Shown here: positions 30,495-37,487 of the stretch, piece after piece | Layout: each line of letters opens with the position of its first letter | Numbering within the stretch: position 1 is the first letter of the stretch | Source of the DNA: a virus | Virus record (IMG/VR): IMGVR_UViG_3300031952_000062 | Location: 1 to 37,487 of that record | Length of the DNA: 37,487 nt | Strand: one strand, 5' to 3' | Translations under genes and position numbers: made by a program | Notes under the pieces: generated by a model | Database searches by the model: none | What the model was told of the DNA's origin: nothing | The model's input: the letters and a program-made list of their open reading frames with translations, nothing else

Positions 30495-30523
30495 ATTATA
30501 TCATATCGATATTTCATTGTCAA
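30495..30523 (-). promoter_or_regulatory. Strong promoter, UP-element module copy
   Basis: TTGACA (rc of 30518-30523), 17-bp spacer, TATAAT (rc of 30495-30500). AAAAATATTTTACAAAA lies directly upstream, as in the terminal copies. The start region includes GTAAGTGAGTG. It should drive the 30445-28971 operon. Confidence 0.9.
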
Positions 30524-30553
30524 TATGTTTTGTAAAATATTTTTATTTTACAA

Positions 30554-31495
30554 TTACAATCCTCCAAATAAAGTTTTTTGCTCTGAATAGTTCCACGTAA
30601 TCGCCTCAATTTTCCTTGACTTGTTATTTTTCACATTTGCCGAAGACTGCAAGTCAAGTTCGTGATAATTCCATCCATTTTCCATGACATACTCTTTGAG
30701 GATTTCTGATGGATAATTTGAAAGAAAAAACATCCCATCAAAATTTGAAAGCCAATCCAGCAAGTCAATATATTGGTTTTCGGTATATCCAGCATACCAC
30801 CCCTGGTCCGCTTTTTTTCCATTTTCTTTTCCAAATCCATAGCCGACATACGGAGGGTCAATGTATATCAGCGTTTTTGAGTTTTCTTTGTTTTTACAAA
30901 ATCTATCCAACACGACGAGTGCGTCATCATTGAAAATTTGAACCCGTTCGAGTTTTGCAGAAAAATTAAGCATCGCTTCCCGGTAAGTAATCAATTTTTT
31001 TGTTTCCTTGTTTGTGCTCCCGGATGGAATGGGACAGGAGGAACCATACCCAAACCCGCCATCCATCGCTGAATTGAATGAAGTGCACAAAACATACCAT
31101 GTGCAAAATGCCAACTCTTCATTGAATGAAATCGGAGTCAATGGTTCCTTCATATACGGAGAAATTCTATCAATGCAATATTTGTGCATGGCTTGCGAGT
31201 GGGGCTCCGATTTTACCAGCTTGTTTAATAATTTTTTTTGATGGTCGTCGGCCATTATCACAGACCAAAGATTTGAAATCAAATTTGACCGGTCATTTAT
31301 GCAGCAAAGTTTATTCGCCATTATTCCCGACTGATGAAGTATCCAGAAAACCGAACCGCTGCCGGCGAATGGCTCTACATATACATTGAAATCAACACCG
31401 GAAGTCAAATAATTCAAATATTTAATCATCGTTTGGTTTGCCTTCGCTCCGTAGTAGGGGAACATACGTTGCAATTTTTCAACAGGTTGTATCAT
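30554..31495 (-). CDS. Dam-type DNA N6-adenine methyltransferase
   Basis: 313 residues of the D12 class: FPYYGAKANQTMIKYLNYL near the start, YVEPFAGSGSVFWILH (SAM site) near 45, and TLIYIDPPYVGYGFGK (catalytic DPPY) near 200. It methylates adenine, usually in GATC. GAGGTAAAAA precedes ATG 31495, which overlaps the helicase loader stop. It probably protects phage DNA or marks its replication. Confidence 0.9.
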   Translation of the reverse strand: MIQPVEKLQRMFPYYGAKANQTMIKYLNYLTSGVDFNVYVEPFAGSGSVFWILHQSGIMANKLCCINDRSNLISNLWSVIMADDHQKKLLNKLVKSEPHSQAMHKYCIDRISPYMKEPLTPISFNEELAFCTWYVLCTSFNSAMDGGFGYGSSCPIPSGSTNKETKKLITYREAMLNFSAKLERVQIFNDDALVVLDRFCKNKENSKTLIYIDPPYVGYGFGKENGKKADQGWYAGYTENQYIDLLDWLSNFDGMFFLSNYPSEILKEYVMENGWNYHELDLQSSANVKNNKSRKIEAITWNYSEQKTLFGGL

Positions 31496-32154
31496 TTTTT
31501 ACCTCTATAATTTTTTCCCGTCAAGCAAAGTGCCGTCCGAATGCTATCCCTTTCTTCCGAATCCGTACCTAACCGGGATTGAACTGCCGCGTTGAAACCT
31601 AATTTGTCCGGCGGATGGTTTGACGTGAAAATTATTTTTCCATTGTACCTGTCAAGAAAGTTCTGAAAATATTGTTGTTGAACAATCGTTCTAGTTTCAA
31701 TATTCAAGTCGTCAATAAGCATCATCGATGAATCCAATATTTTTTGATACATTTCGAAGGAATCGACGGTTTCCTGCCTGTACCCGGCGGCCATATCGGA
31801 AAAAATACGGAACAACTCCATTGCTGAAATGATTGCAATTTGCCTTTTTTCTTTCAATAGGACCATCAAGGCAAGGTGTGTTTTTCCAACGCCGGGAATC
31901 CCAACCAAGAAAAGGTATTTTTTTGAATTCCAGGAAAATTCGGACGCCGCGTCGACTATCTTTTCCCGGTTTGCAATTTCATTCTTGAAAGTTGAAAGGT
32001 CTTGAATTGACGGGAACCGTTCCTTTATTTTTCTTTCTCGAGTTTCAACCATGCACTCCGGGCATCTATCGACGGGAGACCCGGGTGCAGGCCTCCCGCT
32101 TTCTTCGAAAGTAGTCGGAATCCACCCATCGCAACAATATTCAGTTGAACACAT
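31492..32154 (-). CDS. DnaC-like helicase loader (AAA+)
   Basis: 220 residues from ATG 32154. The amino end holds CSTEYCCDGW and RCPECMVE, a possible zinc site. The AAA+ core shows Walker A GIPGVGKTHLA near 92 and Walker B SMMLIDDLNIE, followed by the sensor-1-like IIFTSNHPP. This matches phage DnaC/IstB loaders that deliver the host helicase to the origin. Longer in-frame starts (to 32202) overlap the initiator gene. Confidence 0.85.
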   Translation of the reverse strand: MCSTEYCCDGWIPTTFEESGRPAPGSPVDRCPECMVETRERKIKERFPSIQDLSTFKNEIANREKIVDAASEFSWNSKKYLFLVGIPGVGKTHLALMVLLKEKRQIAIISAMELFRIFSDMAAGYRQETVDSFEMYQKILDSSMMLIDDLNIETRTIVQQQYFQNFLDRYNGKIIFTSNHPPDKLGFNAAVQSRLGTDSEERDSIRTALCLTGKNYRGKK

Positions 32155-32155
32155 G

Positions 32156-32812
32156 TTACACAACCGTTTCCCAATCTCTTGAACTTTCTTCCGGTTCGTC
32201 AAGTATAATCGGTATCTGATCGAAATTTCTTTCCACCCAACCGGCAGCGGACAGCTTCCAGTTTTCCATTTGTTTTTTCCCCTGAATTTTCCAATCTCTT
32301 ATGAAATAATAGTTTACGAATTTTTGGCTTGACACTGTGGCGTAAGAAGTTGAACCGGTCTTTTCCTTCATGAATTGAAAAACCATTTCGACGGTTGGAA
32401 CTGTAAACTTGATATCCCGCTTTACCCTCGCAGGTTTCAAGTATTTATATTTTTCCGAACCTGAAACTTGCTGCAGAACTTTTACACGGGACATCATGGT
32501 TATGTGATCTTTTGAAATTGGAATTTTGCAGGCCTCCATTCTTTCGATGAACCGAACCGGAAAAACCGTGACAGGTGGAATTTTAGAAACAACATAATCC
32601 TTCGTTTTGTCAACAAGATTTTTTGGGTGGGTGAACAAAAACTCACCCTGCAATGCATTTTCATACCAGACCGTATTTCCGTAGTTAAAACCGGTTATTT
32701 CCCGGCAATATTTTCGGAATTCATCACAATCGATAAATCCAACCTGGCAACGAAAAACCATCAACTCGATAAATGATCTTTGAGTATAACTCAATTCGCT
32801 AAACTGTTTCAT
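32156..32812 (-). CDS. Replisome organizer / replication initiator
   Basis: 218 residues. The carboxyl region TVEMVFQFMKEKTGSTSYAT..., FVNYYFIRDWKIQGKKQMENW and LSAAGWVERNF follows the repeating end pattern of phage replisome organizers (NGWK-x-G-x-x-M-x-x-WK-x-x-x-x-W). The upstream half should contain winged-helix origin recognition, though this is not proven here. It lies directly ahead of the helicase loader. ATGA overlap with the nuclease gene sets ATG 32812. Confidence 0.8.
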   Translation of the reverse strand: MKQFSELSYTQRSFIELMVFRCQVGFIDCDEFRKYCREITGFNYGNTVWYENALQGEFLFTHPKNLVDKTKDYVVSKIPPVTVFPVRFIERMEACKIPISKDHITMMSRVKVLQQVSGSEKYKYLKPARVKRDIKFTVPTVEMVFQFMKEKTGSTSYATVSSQKFVNYYFIRDWKIQGKKQMENWKLSAAGWVERNFDQIPIILDEPEESSRDWETVV

Positions 32813-33807
32813 TCTTCACCTCCGCACTCCACCAACTCCTCATGCTTTTTTTCACGAACCAGGAAAAGAGTGTCAATCGTTCCCTTCTTTTCCCTCGAAC
32901 TACAAACGTCAAAAAATTGACATTTTCCATAATTTCCACTACAGGAATGGAAGTTCATAGGCCAATTTCCAATTGAAGCACATACTTCCAATCTCTTCAA
33001 ATTTTCGTAAAGCGACAATTCAAACTGAGTTCGAATCTCATCGCTATACGTCAACCAATGCCGGACGATATCCGATTCCTTATTCCTGATCGCTTCAATT
33101 ACTTCTGAATAATCGGAAATATTGAATCCATTTTCCTTGATTGCTTCCAAAAAAAGCGAAATAGTCGTATTCTGCCTCTTGTCAACTGAAAGCGATTTTC
33201 CGCTTTTTAACAACTTAGGTTTTTCTGGAATTTCAATCTTCTTGATAAGATTGAATGCAACACCGACGGCACCTGGAAACGCTGTCAAGTATGTGAGCGC
33301 CTGCGGAAGCATTGTCAATCCAAAAACGTAGTCACTCGAAATACTGGACACCGTCTTATGTTCGATTATCCATTTTTGCCCACCGACCACCATTAATCCA
33401 TCAATCTTTCCTGCCACTTTTGTTTCCAGCGTGTCCAGCTCGAACGGATGAACAACGTTCATTGAAAACTCTTTTTCAACTTCAATGACATTCACATCAA
33501 CTCCGAACGTTTCTGCGTATCGACGAAAACACGAGATTGACACGTTCTCATCATTAGAAAGCATTGACAGGTCAATCAATTCAACCTGTCCATCCCGGAA
33601 CGAATCCAGGATGTATTTTTCAATTTCAACTGTCCCCATTCCGTTCAAATGCTTCGATATCGCATCATGGACAATCCGTCCAATTCGCAACGGTTTCGCC
33701 TCATCCAAAGGCGTCAGCATCAATTCGTATCGATAGGAATACTTACGCGGGCAAGTCATGAAACACGAAACGCTTGAATTCGTTTCTATTCTTCTTTGAT
33801 CTTTCAT
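32809..33807 (-). CDS. PD-(D/E)XK nuclease, RecB/Cas4-like
   Basis: 332 residues. SSVSCFMTCPRKYSYRYEL at the start is the typical Cas4/AddB-like opening. KPLRIGRIVHDAISKHL follows (motif I His), and KIDGLMVVGGQKWIIEHKTVS near 140 holds motif II D and III ExK. The late cysteines (CSGNYGKCQFFDVC), with the early CPRK cysteine, suggest an iron-sulphur cluster. Together with the SSB-like and Sak4-like genes just upstream it forms a recombination set. The leader is structured element copy 3; GGAG precedes ATG 33807. Confidence 0.85.
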   Translation of the reverse strand: MKDQRRIETNSSVSCFMTCPRKYSYRYELMLTPLDEAKPLRIGRIVHDAISKHLNGMGTVEIEKYILDSFRDGQVELIDLSMLSNDENVSISCFRRYAETFGVDVNVIEVEKEFSMNVVHPFELDTLETKVAGKIDGLMVVGGQKWIIEHKTVSSISSDYVFGLTMLPQALTYLTAFPGAVGVAFNLIKKIEIPEKPKLLKSGKSLSVDKRQNTTISLFLEAIKENGFNISDYSEVIEAIRNKESDIVRHWLTYSDEIRTQFELSLYENLKRLEVCASIGNWPMNFHSCSGNYGKCQFFDVCSSREKKGTIDTLFLVREKKHEELVECGGEE

Positions 33808-33826
33808 TTTTTAGCTCCATATAGTT

Positions 33827-33987
33827 TCAATGTCCACACACTTTATAAAATAACTTTATTTTATCGCAGTGTGGACGGGTTATCGTGAAAATACAAATCG
33901 ATACAAGACAATCTAAGCGTTTATCAATATGTTTTGTTATTTAAAAACTGCAACGTCTAAAATTGGCTCATATCGATTTATAAACAT
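33827..33987 (-). repeat. 161-bp structured intergenic element, copy 3
   Basis: Best-preserved copy. In minus-sense RNA, arms at 33960-33979 and 33895-33914 form 20 positions with one mismatch and three G-U pairs. A second hairpin (33832-33876) joins GTCCACAC/GTGTGGAC to ATAAAATAA/TTATTTTAT and ends about 20 bases before the nuclease start codon. Most of the rest is identical to copy 1. Confidence 0.9.
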
Positions 33988-33998
33988 GCTCCATTTTT

Positions 33999-34460
33999 TT
34001 AAAAAGGGTCAGGGGCGTCGTATTCCATTCGGTCTAAATCTTGCTCCGCCTGTTTGTCTCTATCAAACGATGAGTCTTGTTCATACCGGATAATTTTCGG
34101 ATAACCTGCAACCGTTTCTATTGTCTTTTCACCGGTTTCATTGTCGAACGTTTCAACCTTTTTTGACTCAATTGCAAGATGAACGATTAACCTGCACCCC
34201 CGCAACAAATTTGTGTCGGTTGCATTTTCTTTTTTAAATTGACATGCAGAAAAAACCTTGAACAAAAAAACTAACCCTTTATCGGACGTCGGATAAAATT
34301 GCCCGTGGGTTTCCCCTTTTTCATTTTTGAATACAATTTTTACCTGACTTTTCCCGTTTTGGGACACACAATCTGCTGCTGACATAATTTTCACTCTGTG
34401 TTCACCAACTCCCATGTATTCCGGGACATCTTTCCAACTTTCTGCGCTAAATGTTGCCAT
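33999..34460 (-). CDS. DUF669-like ssDNA-binding protein
   Basis: 153 residues from ATG 34460. MATFSAESWKDVPEYMGVGE, then HRVKIMSAADCVSQNGKSQVK, IVFKNEKG and LLRGCRLIVHLAIESKK follow the pattern of phage DUF669/SSB-like proteins, an OB-fold partner of Sak4 recombinases. AAAGGAG precedes the start, which overlaps the ATPase gene by 14 bases. Confidence 0.75.
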   Translation of the reverse strand: MATFSAESWKDVPEYMGVGEHRVKIMSAADCVSQNGKSQVKIVFKNEKGETHGQFYPTSDKGLVFLFKVFSACQFKKENATDTNLLRGCRLIVHLAIESKKVETFDNETGEKTIETVAGYPKIIRYEQDSSFDRDKQAEQDLDRMEYDAPDPF

Positions 34461-35187
34461 TTTTTTTCTCCTTTTTTTCAAAAATAATTCGGAAAATTTC
34501 CGATAAATCCGGGTCCATTGCCGGTTTTAGTTTTCCGCTGCGGTCCTTTGCGTCATAATCAATTGAACCCGCAGTCAATAGTTTTCGTGTTACATGGTCA
34601 TCCTGAGTGGGCCTAACGTGAACCATCCGAAAATAAAAATCAGCGGTTGCAAGTAGCGCATTAGGTACCATTTTTCCAGGGATTGCAGGGTAATACTTAA
34701 CCCGGTCCGTCAACTCATCCTTTTCCCTGTCTTCAAGACAGGTAAAAATTACATGGTAGGTCAAATTCCTGAAATGGGCAAGGAAATTTTTCACCATAGT
34801 TCCATACGTATTCCAATCCTGTATACGCATTGTTGCCTGAGTGTTCAGGTTTGCAACGGACGAAGGGTCCGCCTTCGATATGATCGCATGGTGGTTCATT
34901 TCTATTATTTTGGTAAATGAATCAACAAAAATATATTCATATTTCCCTAAGCTTTCAGGTTTAGAAAGTTCTTTGCATGCATCAAATAAATCTTGCCATG
35001 ATCGAATAACAAAGACATCGTAATTTTTTTCATGAAGACCAATCAACCCATTTTCAGTCGAAAGAATTAACGTTTTTTCTTCCGGTAACGTGGTAACGAG
35101 CCTTGTTTTTCCTACGCCGGATGGACCATATATTACAAACATGGCACGGTGAATATCGTTTTTTGTGTTAGTTTTTTGTAATGCCAT
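34447..35187 (-). CDS. Sak4-like RecA-family ATPase
   Basis: 246 residues. Walker A YGPSGVGKTRLVTTL at about 20 and Walker B YEYIFVDSFTKI at about 85, with a late polar region typical of Sak4/AAA_24 phage single-strand annealing recombinases. The gene directly precedes the DUF669-like gene, a known pairing. Start ATG 35187 has AAGGAG upstream. Confidence 0.85.
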   Translation of the reverse strand: MALQKTNTKNDIHRAMFVIYGPSGVGKTRLVTTLPEEKTLILSTENGLIGLHEKNYDVFVIRSWQDLFDACKELSKPESLGKYEYIFVDSFTKIIEMNHHAIISKADPSSVANLNTQATMRIQDWNTYGTMVKNFLAHFRNLTYHVIFTCLEDREKDELTDRVKYYPAIPGKMVPNALLATADFYFRMVHVRPTQDDHVTRKLLTAGSIDYDAKDRSGKLKPAMDPDLSEIFRIIFEKKEKKNGNI

Positions 35188-35276
35188 TTTTAGCTCCTTT
35201 TTTTCAACCTGTACATAACCCGGTACGGGGCAAGTCCGCTACTCCCGGCAGCCATCTTGCATGGTTGGTTGAAATT

Positions 35277-35561
35277 CTACAGACTTTCGACGAACTGCAA
35301 CAAGGCGTTCAATTCTTCCTTGATGATGGATTTTCTCGACCGAATTGCATCAATGAGTTCTTTCCCAACTTCAGCGGCTGTTGTGCCGTCAACCTTTTTT
35401 CCACGAATTTTTCCCGGATAACTTCCTGGCATCGGTATTCCACCAGAGAGCCATAGGGAAATTGTGGATGGGTTCTGCCCAAATCCCGACTGGGATATAC
35501 CCATAATTTTCAACAATTTTGCTATTTTTGGCCCGTCATCGGGGCTGACAATATATTCCAT
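35277..35561 (-). CDS. HTH-like putative regulator, 94 aa
   Basis: 94 residues. IAKLLKIMGISQSGFGQ followed by NPSTISLWLSGGIP resembles an XRE-type helix-turn-helix (Q-x-x-F-G-x-x-P-S-T-I-S-x-W-L-x-G), so it may bind DNA as a repressor or Cro-like protein. AAGGAGGT precedes ATG 35561. It is the only regulator candidate in the window. Confidence 0.6.
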   Translation of the reverse strand: MEYIVSPDDGPKIAKLLKIMGISQSGFGQNPSTISLWLSGGIPMPGSYPGKIRGKKVDGTTAAEVGKELIDAIRSRKSIIKEELNALLQFVESL

Positions 35562-35576
35562 TATAAAACCTCCTTA

Positions 35577-35837
35577 TTAATCAACTGTCATTTCAGACAA
35601 TATGTCCGAAATGTACTCGTCACATTTTTTTTTAGCAGCACCATCGCTATCAAACTTATCACACACTCCGTTAGTCGACCAAGTGTGTCCGATTGTGAAA
35701 TTCCTAAACTCCGGTTCAGTTAGCCTTACAGCCCAACCTGGAATCCTAAATTCAACCGAAAATTCAAATATTGATAGTTTACCGGTCCATTCCTGGCAGT
35801 CATCATCATACTGCCAATCTATTTCTTTTTGTTTCAT
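35577..35837 (-). CDS. Hypothetical protein, 86 aa
   Basis: 86 acidic residues (MKQKEIDWQYDDDCQEWTGK...), unrecognised. First gene after the promoter at 35854-35882; GAGGTG precedes ATG 35837. Confidence 0.65.
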   Translation of the reverse strand: MKQKEIDWQYDDDCQEWTGKLSIFEFSVEFRIPGWAVRLTEPEFRNFTIGHTWSTNGVCDKFDSDGAAKKKCDEYISDILSEMTVD

Positions 35838-35853
35838 TTATCACCTCGAATTA

Positions 35854-35882
35854 ATTATAACATGTTTTAATAATTAAGTCAA
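35854..35882 (-). promoter_or_regulatory. Promoter of replication block
   Basis: TTGACT (rc of 35877-35882), 17-bp spacer, TATAAT (rc of 35854-35859), with AAAAATATTT upstream, a partial UP-element match. It should drive the HTH, recombination and replication genes. Confidence 0.8.
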
Positions 35883-35901
35883 TACTTTTTTACAAATATT
35901 T

Positions 35902-36675
35902 TTATTTGATTATCATATCTATTCCAATCCTGACAAGATCGGCAAGTTTTACTTTTTTGTCGCATTTGGATGCGTTAGTGGCGGCGGCGGCGTTGGCGGC
36001 GTCGTTGGCGGCGGCGTTGGCGGCGTCGTTGGCGGCGGCGTTGGCGGCGTCGTTGGCGGCGTAGGCGGCGGCGTTGGCGGCGTCGTTGGCGGCGTAGTAG
36101 GCGGCGGCGTTGGCGGCGTCGTTGGCGGCGTAGGCGGCGGCGTTGGCGGCGTCGTTGGCGGCGTAGTAGGCGGCGTCGTAGGCGGCGTCGTAGGCGGAGG
36201 CGTCGTAGGCGTTGGCGGCGTAGGCGGCGTCGTAGGCGGAGGCGTCGTAGGCGTTGGCGGCGTAGGCGGCGGCGTTGGCGGCGTCGTTGGCTGCGTCTTT
36301 GGCGGCGTCGTAGGCGTTGGCGGCGTAGTAGGCGTTGGCGGCGTTGTCGTTGGCTGCTTTACATTTTCCTTCATCGAAGTCTAGCGTTCCAAACTTCTCC
36401 GCTTCTTCAATTGTGTTTCGTGGCCGTTCGTCTCCCGGAAAACGTTCTTCAAAAATATGAAGTACAGAACGCGCACAGTGACAAGCAAATTGAATGCATT
36501 GCTTGCGGCTCATCGTTCGAACGATGAGCCACAACGCCCAATCAATTCTATCCAGCTCAAGCAATCGTTCCATAAGCGGTACAGCTTCCATACCGAGTAG
36601 GTCATGCTCGGTGCCAAATTTTAATGATTCTTCACAAGCATTTTGCTTACGAAGATATTCTTTAGTTATTTTCAT
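35902..36675 (-). CDS. Imm5-like alanine-rich protein, right copy
   Basis: 257 residues from ATG 36675, with AAGGAG upstream. The amino domain differs from the left copy at a few positions (LELDRIDWALWLIVRTMSRK against LEEVDWALWLLVRVMSRK), while the final KCDKKVKLADLVRIGIDMI is identical at DNA level. The central run of Ala, Asn, Asp and Tyr is about 130 residues long, against about 65 in the left copy. Repeat change is thus confined to the centre. The homology to Imm5-type proteins is from memory; function unknown. Confidence 0.8.
   Translation of the reverse strand: MKITKEYLRKQNACEESLKFGTEHDLLGMEAVPLMERLLELDRIDWALWLIVRTMSRKQCIQFACHCARSVLHIFEERFPGDERPRNTIEEAEKFGTLDFDEGKCKAANDNAANAYYAANAYDAAKDAANDAANAAAYAANAYDASAYDAAYAANAYDASAYDAAYDAAYYAANDAANAAAYAANDAANAAAYYAANDAANAAAYAANDAANAAANDAANAAANDAANAAAATNASKCDKKVKLADLVRIGIDMIIK
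35975..36360 (-). repeat. GC-rich triplet low-complexity tract (long version)
   Basis: Same composition as 2120-2300 but about twice as long, with internal tandem blocks encoding AANDAANAA and AYAANDAANAAA. The alternative frame reads Pro/Thr over its whole length and should not be annotated. Confidence 0.9.
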
Positions 36676-36677
36676 TT

Positions 36678-36977
36678 TTATTTCTCCTTTATCCTGAGTT
36701 TTTTTTCAGGTGGAAAATTTCCAGACAAGTGGTGCGCTGGACTATTCTCAACCACAAAACATAAGACGTGGGAATTGGTCTCGCCGACTATTTCGCGCCC
36801 ACTTTCGAGATGAGGTTTAACCATTTTTATTTTAGACAGTTGGTATAACTTTTCATCCATACTGTCGTTCCTGGCTTTAATGTCTGCGATAATTTTTTCG
36901 AGATGGCGCTTATCTCTTATCGCCTCTTCAAGCTTTTTTTCAAGTTCTGTTATTTTTTTCTTTTTTTTAAAAAACAT
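36678..36977 (-). CDS. Coiled-coil protein, 99 aa
   Basis: 99 residues. The first half is a strong coiled coil (ITELEKKLEEAIRDKRHLEK...), and the second half is polar with a histidine/proline segment (ENSPAHHLSGNFPPEKK). AAGGAG precedes ATG 36977. It lies between the right-end first gene and the Imm5-like gene. Function unknown. Confidence 0.65.
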   Translation of the reverse strand: MFFKKKKKITELEKKLEEAIRDKRHLEKIIADIKARNDSMDEKLYQLSKIKMVKPHLESGREIVGETNSHVLCFVVENSPAHHLSGNFPPEKKLRIKEK

Positions 36978-37024
36978 GTTTTTCTCCTTACCGGTTTTAC
37001 CCGACCGGCGGCGGGGGTTCCCGT

Positions 37025-37288
37025 CTATTCGTCATCTTTTTCTTGGGGATTCAATATTTCATCTGCCCAATCAAACCATCTTTCTTCCATTTCGGAAGGT
37101 TCTTCATCTTCCGGTATTTCAAATCCCATTTTTCGGAGCGTATCAAATACGTCTCCGATAATATCACCTTCATCGATATCTTCGCCGTCGTCGTAAGCCG
37201 AATTGACTTGCTCGGAAAGATATAGATACACACTTTTTCCTGCTTCAAAAATTTTGTCCATTTGTTTTCTTGTCATTTCGTTTGCCAT
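37025..37288 (-). CDS. Acidic small protein, first gene of right-end operon
   Basis: 87 residues from ATG 37288, very acidic (DDGEDIDEGDIIGD, PEDEEPSEMEE), so a DNA-mimic-like role is conceivable but unproven. The ATGGAGATTAAC leader precedes it, with an in-frame ATG at 37300 that could add MEIN. It is the first gene behind the right terminal promoter, the mirror image of the acidic gene at 141. Confidence 0.7.
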   Translation of the reverse strand: MANEMTRKQMDKIFEAGKSVYLYLSEQVNSAYDDGEDIDEGDIIGDVFDTLRKMGFEIPEDEEPSEMEERWFDWADEILNPQEKDDE

Positions 37289-37359
37289 GTTAATCTCCAT
37301 TTTTTAGTTTTTAGTTTTCGTAGGTAAGCAAGCTTTCGACCACCCGGGCCACATCACTT

Positions 37360-37465
37360 ACTTACACATATATTATAGTATAGTTTGTCTTATTTGTCAA
37401 CTGTTTTTGTAAAATATTTTTATTTTTATTTATAGTGCAGATTGCACTGTTCTATAAGCAATCCA
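37360..37465. repeat. Right copy of 106-bp terminal inverted repeat
   Basis: Exact reverse complement of positions 1-106, carrying the same promoter but firing leftward into the right-end gene block. The last 22 bases of the window (37466-37487) lie outside the repeat and have no counterpart at the left end. Confidence 0.95.
37372..37424 (-). promoter_or_regulatory. Strong promoter, right end
   Basis: Same promoter as at 42-101 within the inverted repeat: TTGACA (rc of 37395-37400), 17-bp spacer and TATAAT (rc of 37372-37377). The transcript would begin GTAAGTAAG, which can pair with CTTGCTTAC downstream. Confidence 0.9.
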
Positions 37466-37487
37466 AAACAAGCAATTTCAGCCAAAA

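Noticed and set aside
35949-36374. 141-codon Pro/Thr-rich open frame
   Set aside because: A frame-shifted reading of the GCC/AAC/GAC tract of the right Imm5-like gene; the same shadow appears at 2100-2318. No ribosome binding site and extreme composition.
1-37487. Integrase, repressor/attachment module and diversity-generating retroelement
   Set aside because: No tyrosine or serine recombinase motif, no reverse transcriptase and no template/variable repeat pair found; the LamG-like tail protein has no nearby copy of its end.

Overview
The window looks like a complete or near-complete genome (about 37.5 kb, AT-rich) of a long-tailed, non-contractile dsDNA phage. I recognise terminase, portal, head-morphogenesis, scaffold and capsid candidates, tail genes including a frameshifted tail-assembly chaperone and a 1410-residue tape measure, a lysis cassette, a replication/recombination block and several DNA methyltransferases. 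The host is not identified. A lipobox lipoprotein beside a holin-like gene and a GH19 lysozyme suggest a diderm (Gram-negative type) host. Near-consensus TTGACA/TATAAT promoters and strong Shine-Dalgarno sites argue against Bacteroidetes. I see no integrase and no clear lysogeny module; one small HTH-like protein (35277-35561) is the only regulator candidate.

Layout. A 106-bp perfect inverted repeat (1-106 and 37360-37465) carries a very strong promoter at each end, firing inward. From the left end, six small plus-strand genes (141-2383) end in an alanine-rich, Imm5-like gene. Nearly everything else is on the minus strand. Read in transcription order from the right end it runs: small accessory genes and a second copy of the Imm5-like gene (37288-35902); replication and recombination (35837-30554: HTH-like protein, Sak4-like ATPase, DUF669-like SSB, PD-(D/E)XK nuclease, replisome organizer, helicase loader, Dam methyltransferase); a small-gene and endolysin operon (30445-28971); accessory genes (28832-25128); a tRNA-like gene (24884-24959); methyltransferases and an ASCH protein (24860-22241); packaging and head (22237-14101); tail (14099-3383); lysis (3181-2587). 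A three-gene plus-strand 'moron' island (16378-17006) interrupts the head genes.

Three recurring non-coding modules tie the genome together. (1) A promoter module with an UP-element match, TTGACA, a 17-bp spacer and TATAAT, usually followed by a transcript start of GTAAGT type. (2) GC-rich leaders just upstream of many small terminal genes, which can fold as a hairpin or pseudoknot. (3) A ~161-bp structured element present three times, always in the 5' leader of a minus-strand gene or operon, with compensatory base changes. The third is the best candidate here for something undescribed.

The window also holds several genes under 60 codons that fit exactly into the operons through 4-nt stop/start overlaps. 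They are listed below with computed coordinates. All function calls come from reading the sequence; no database search was run.
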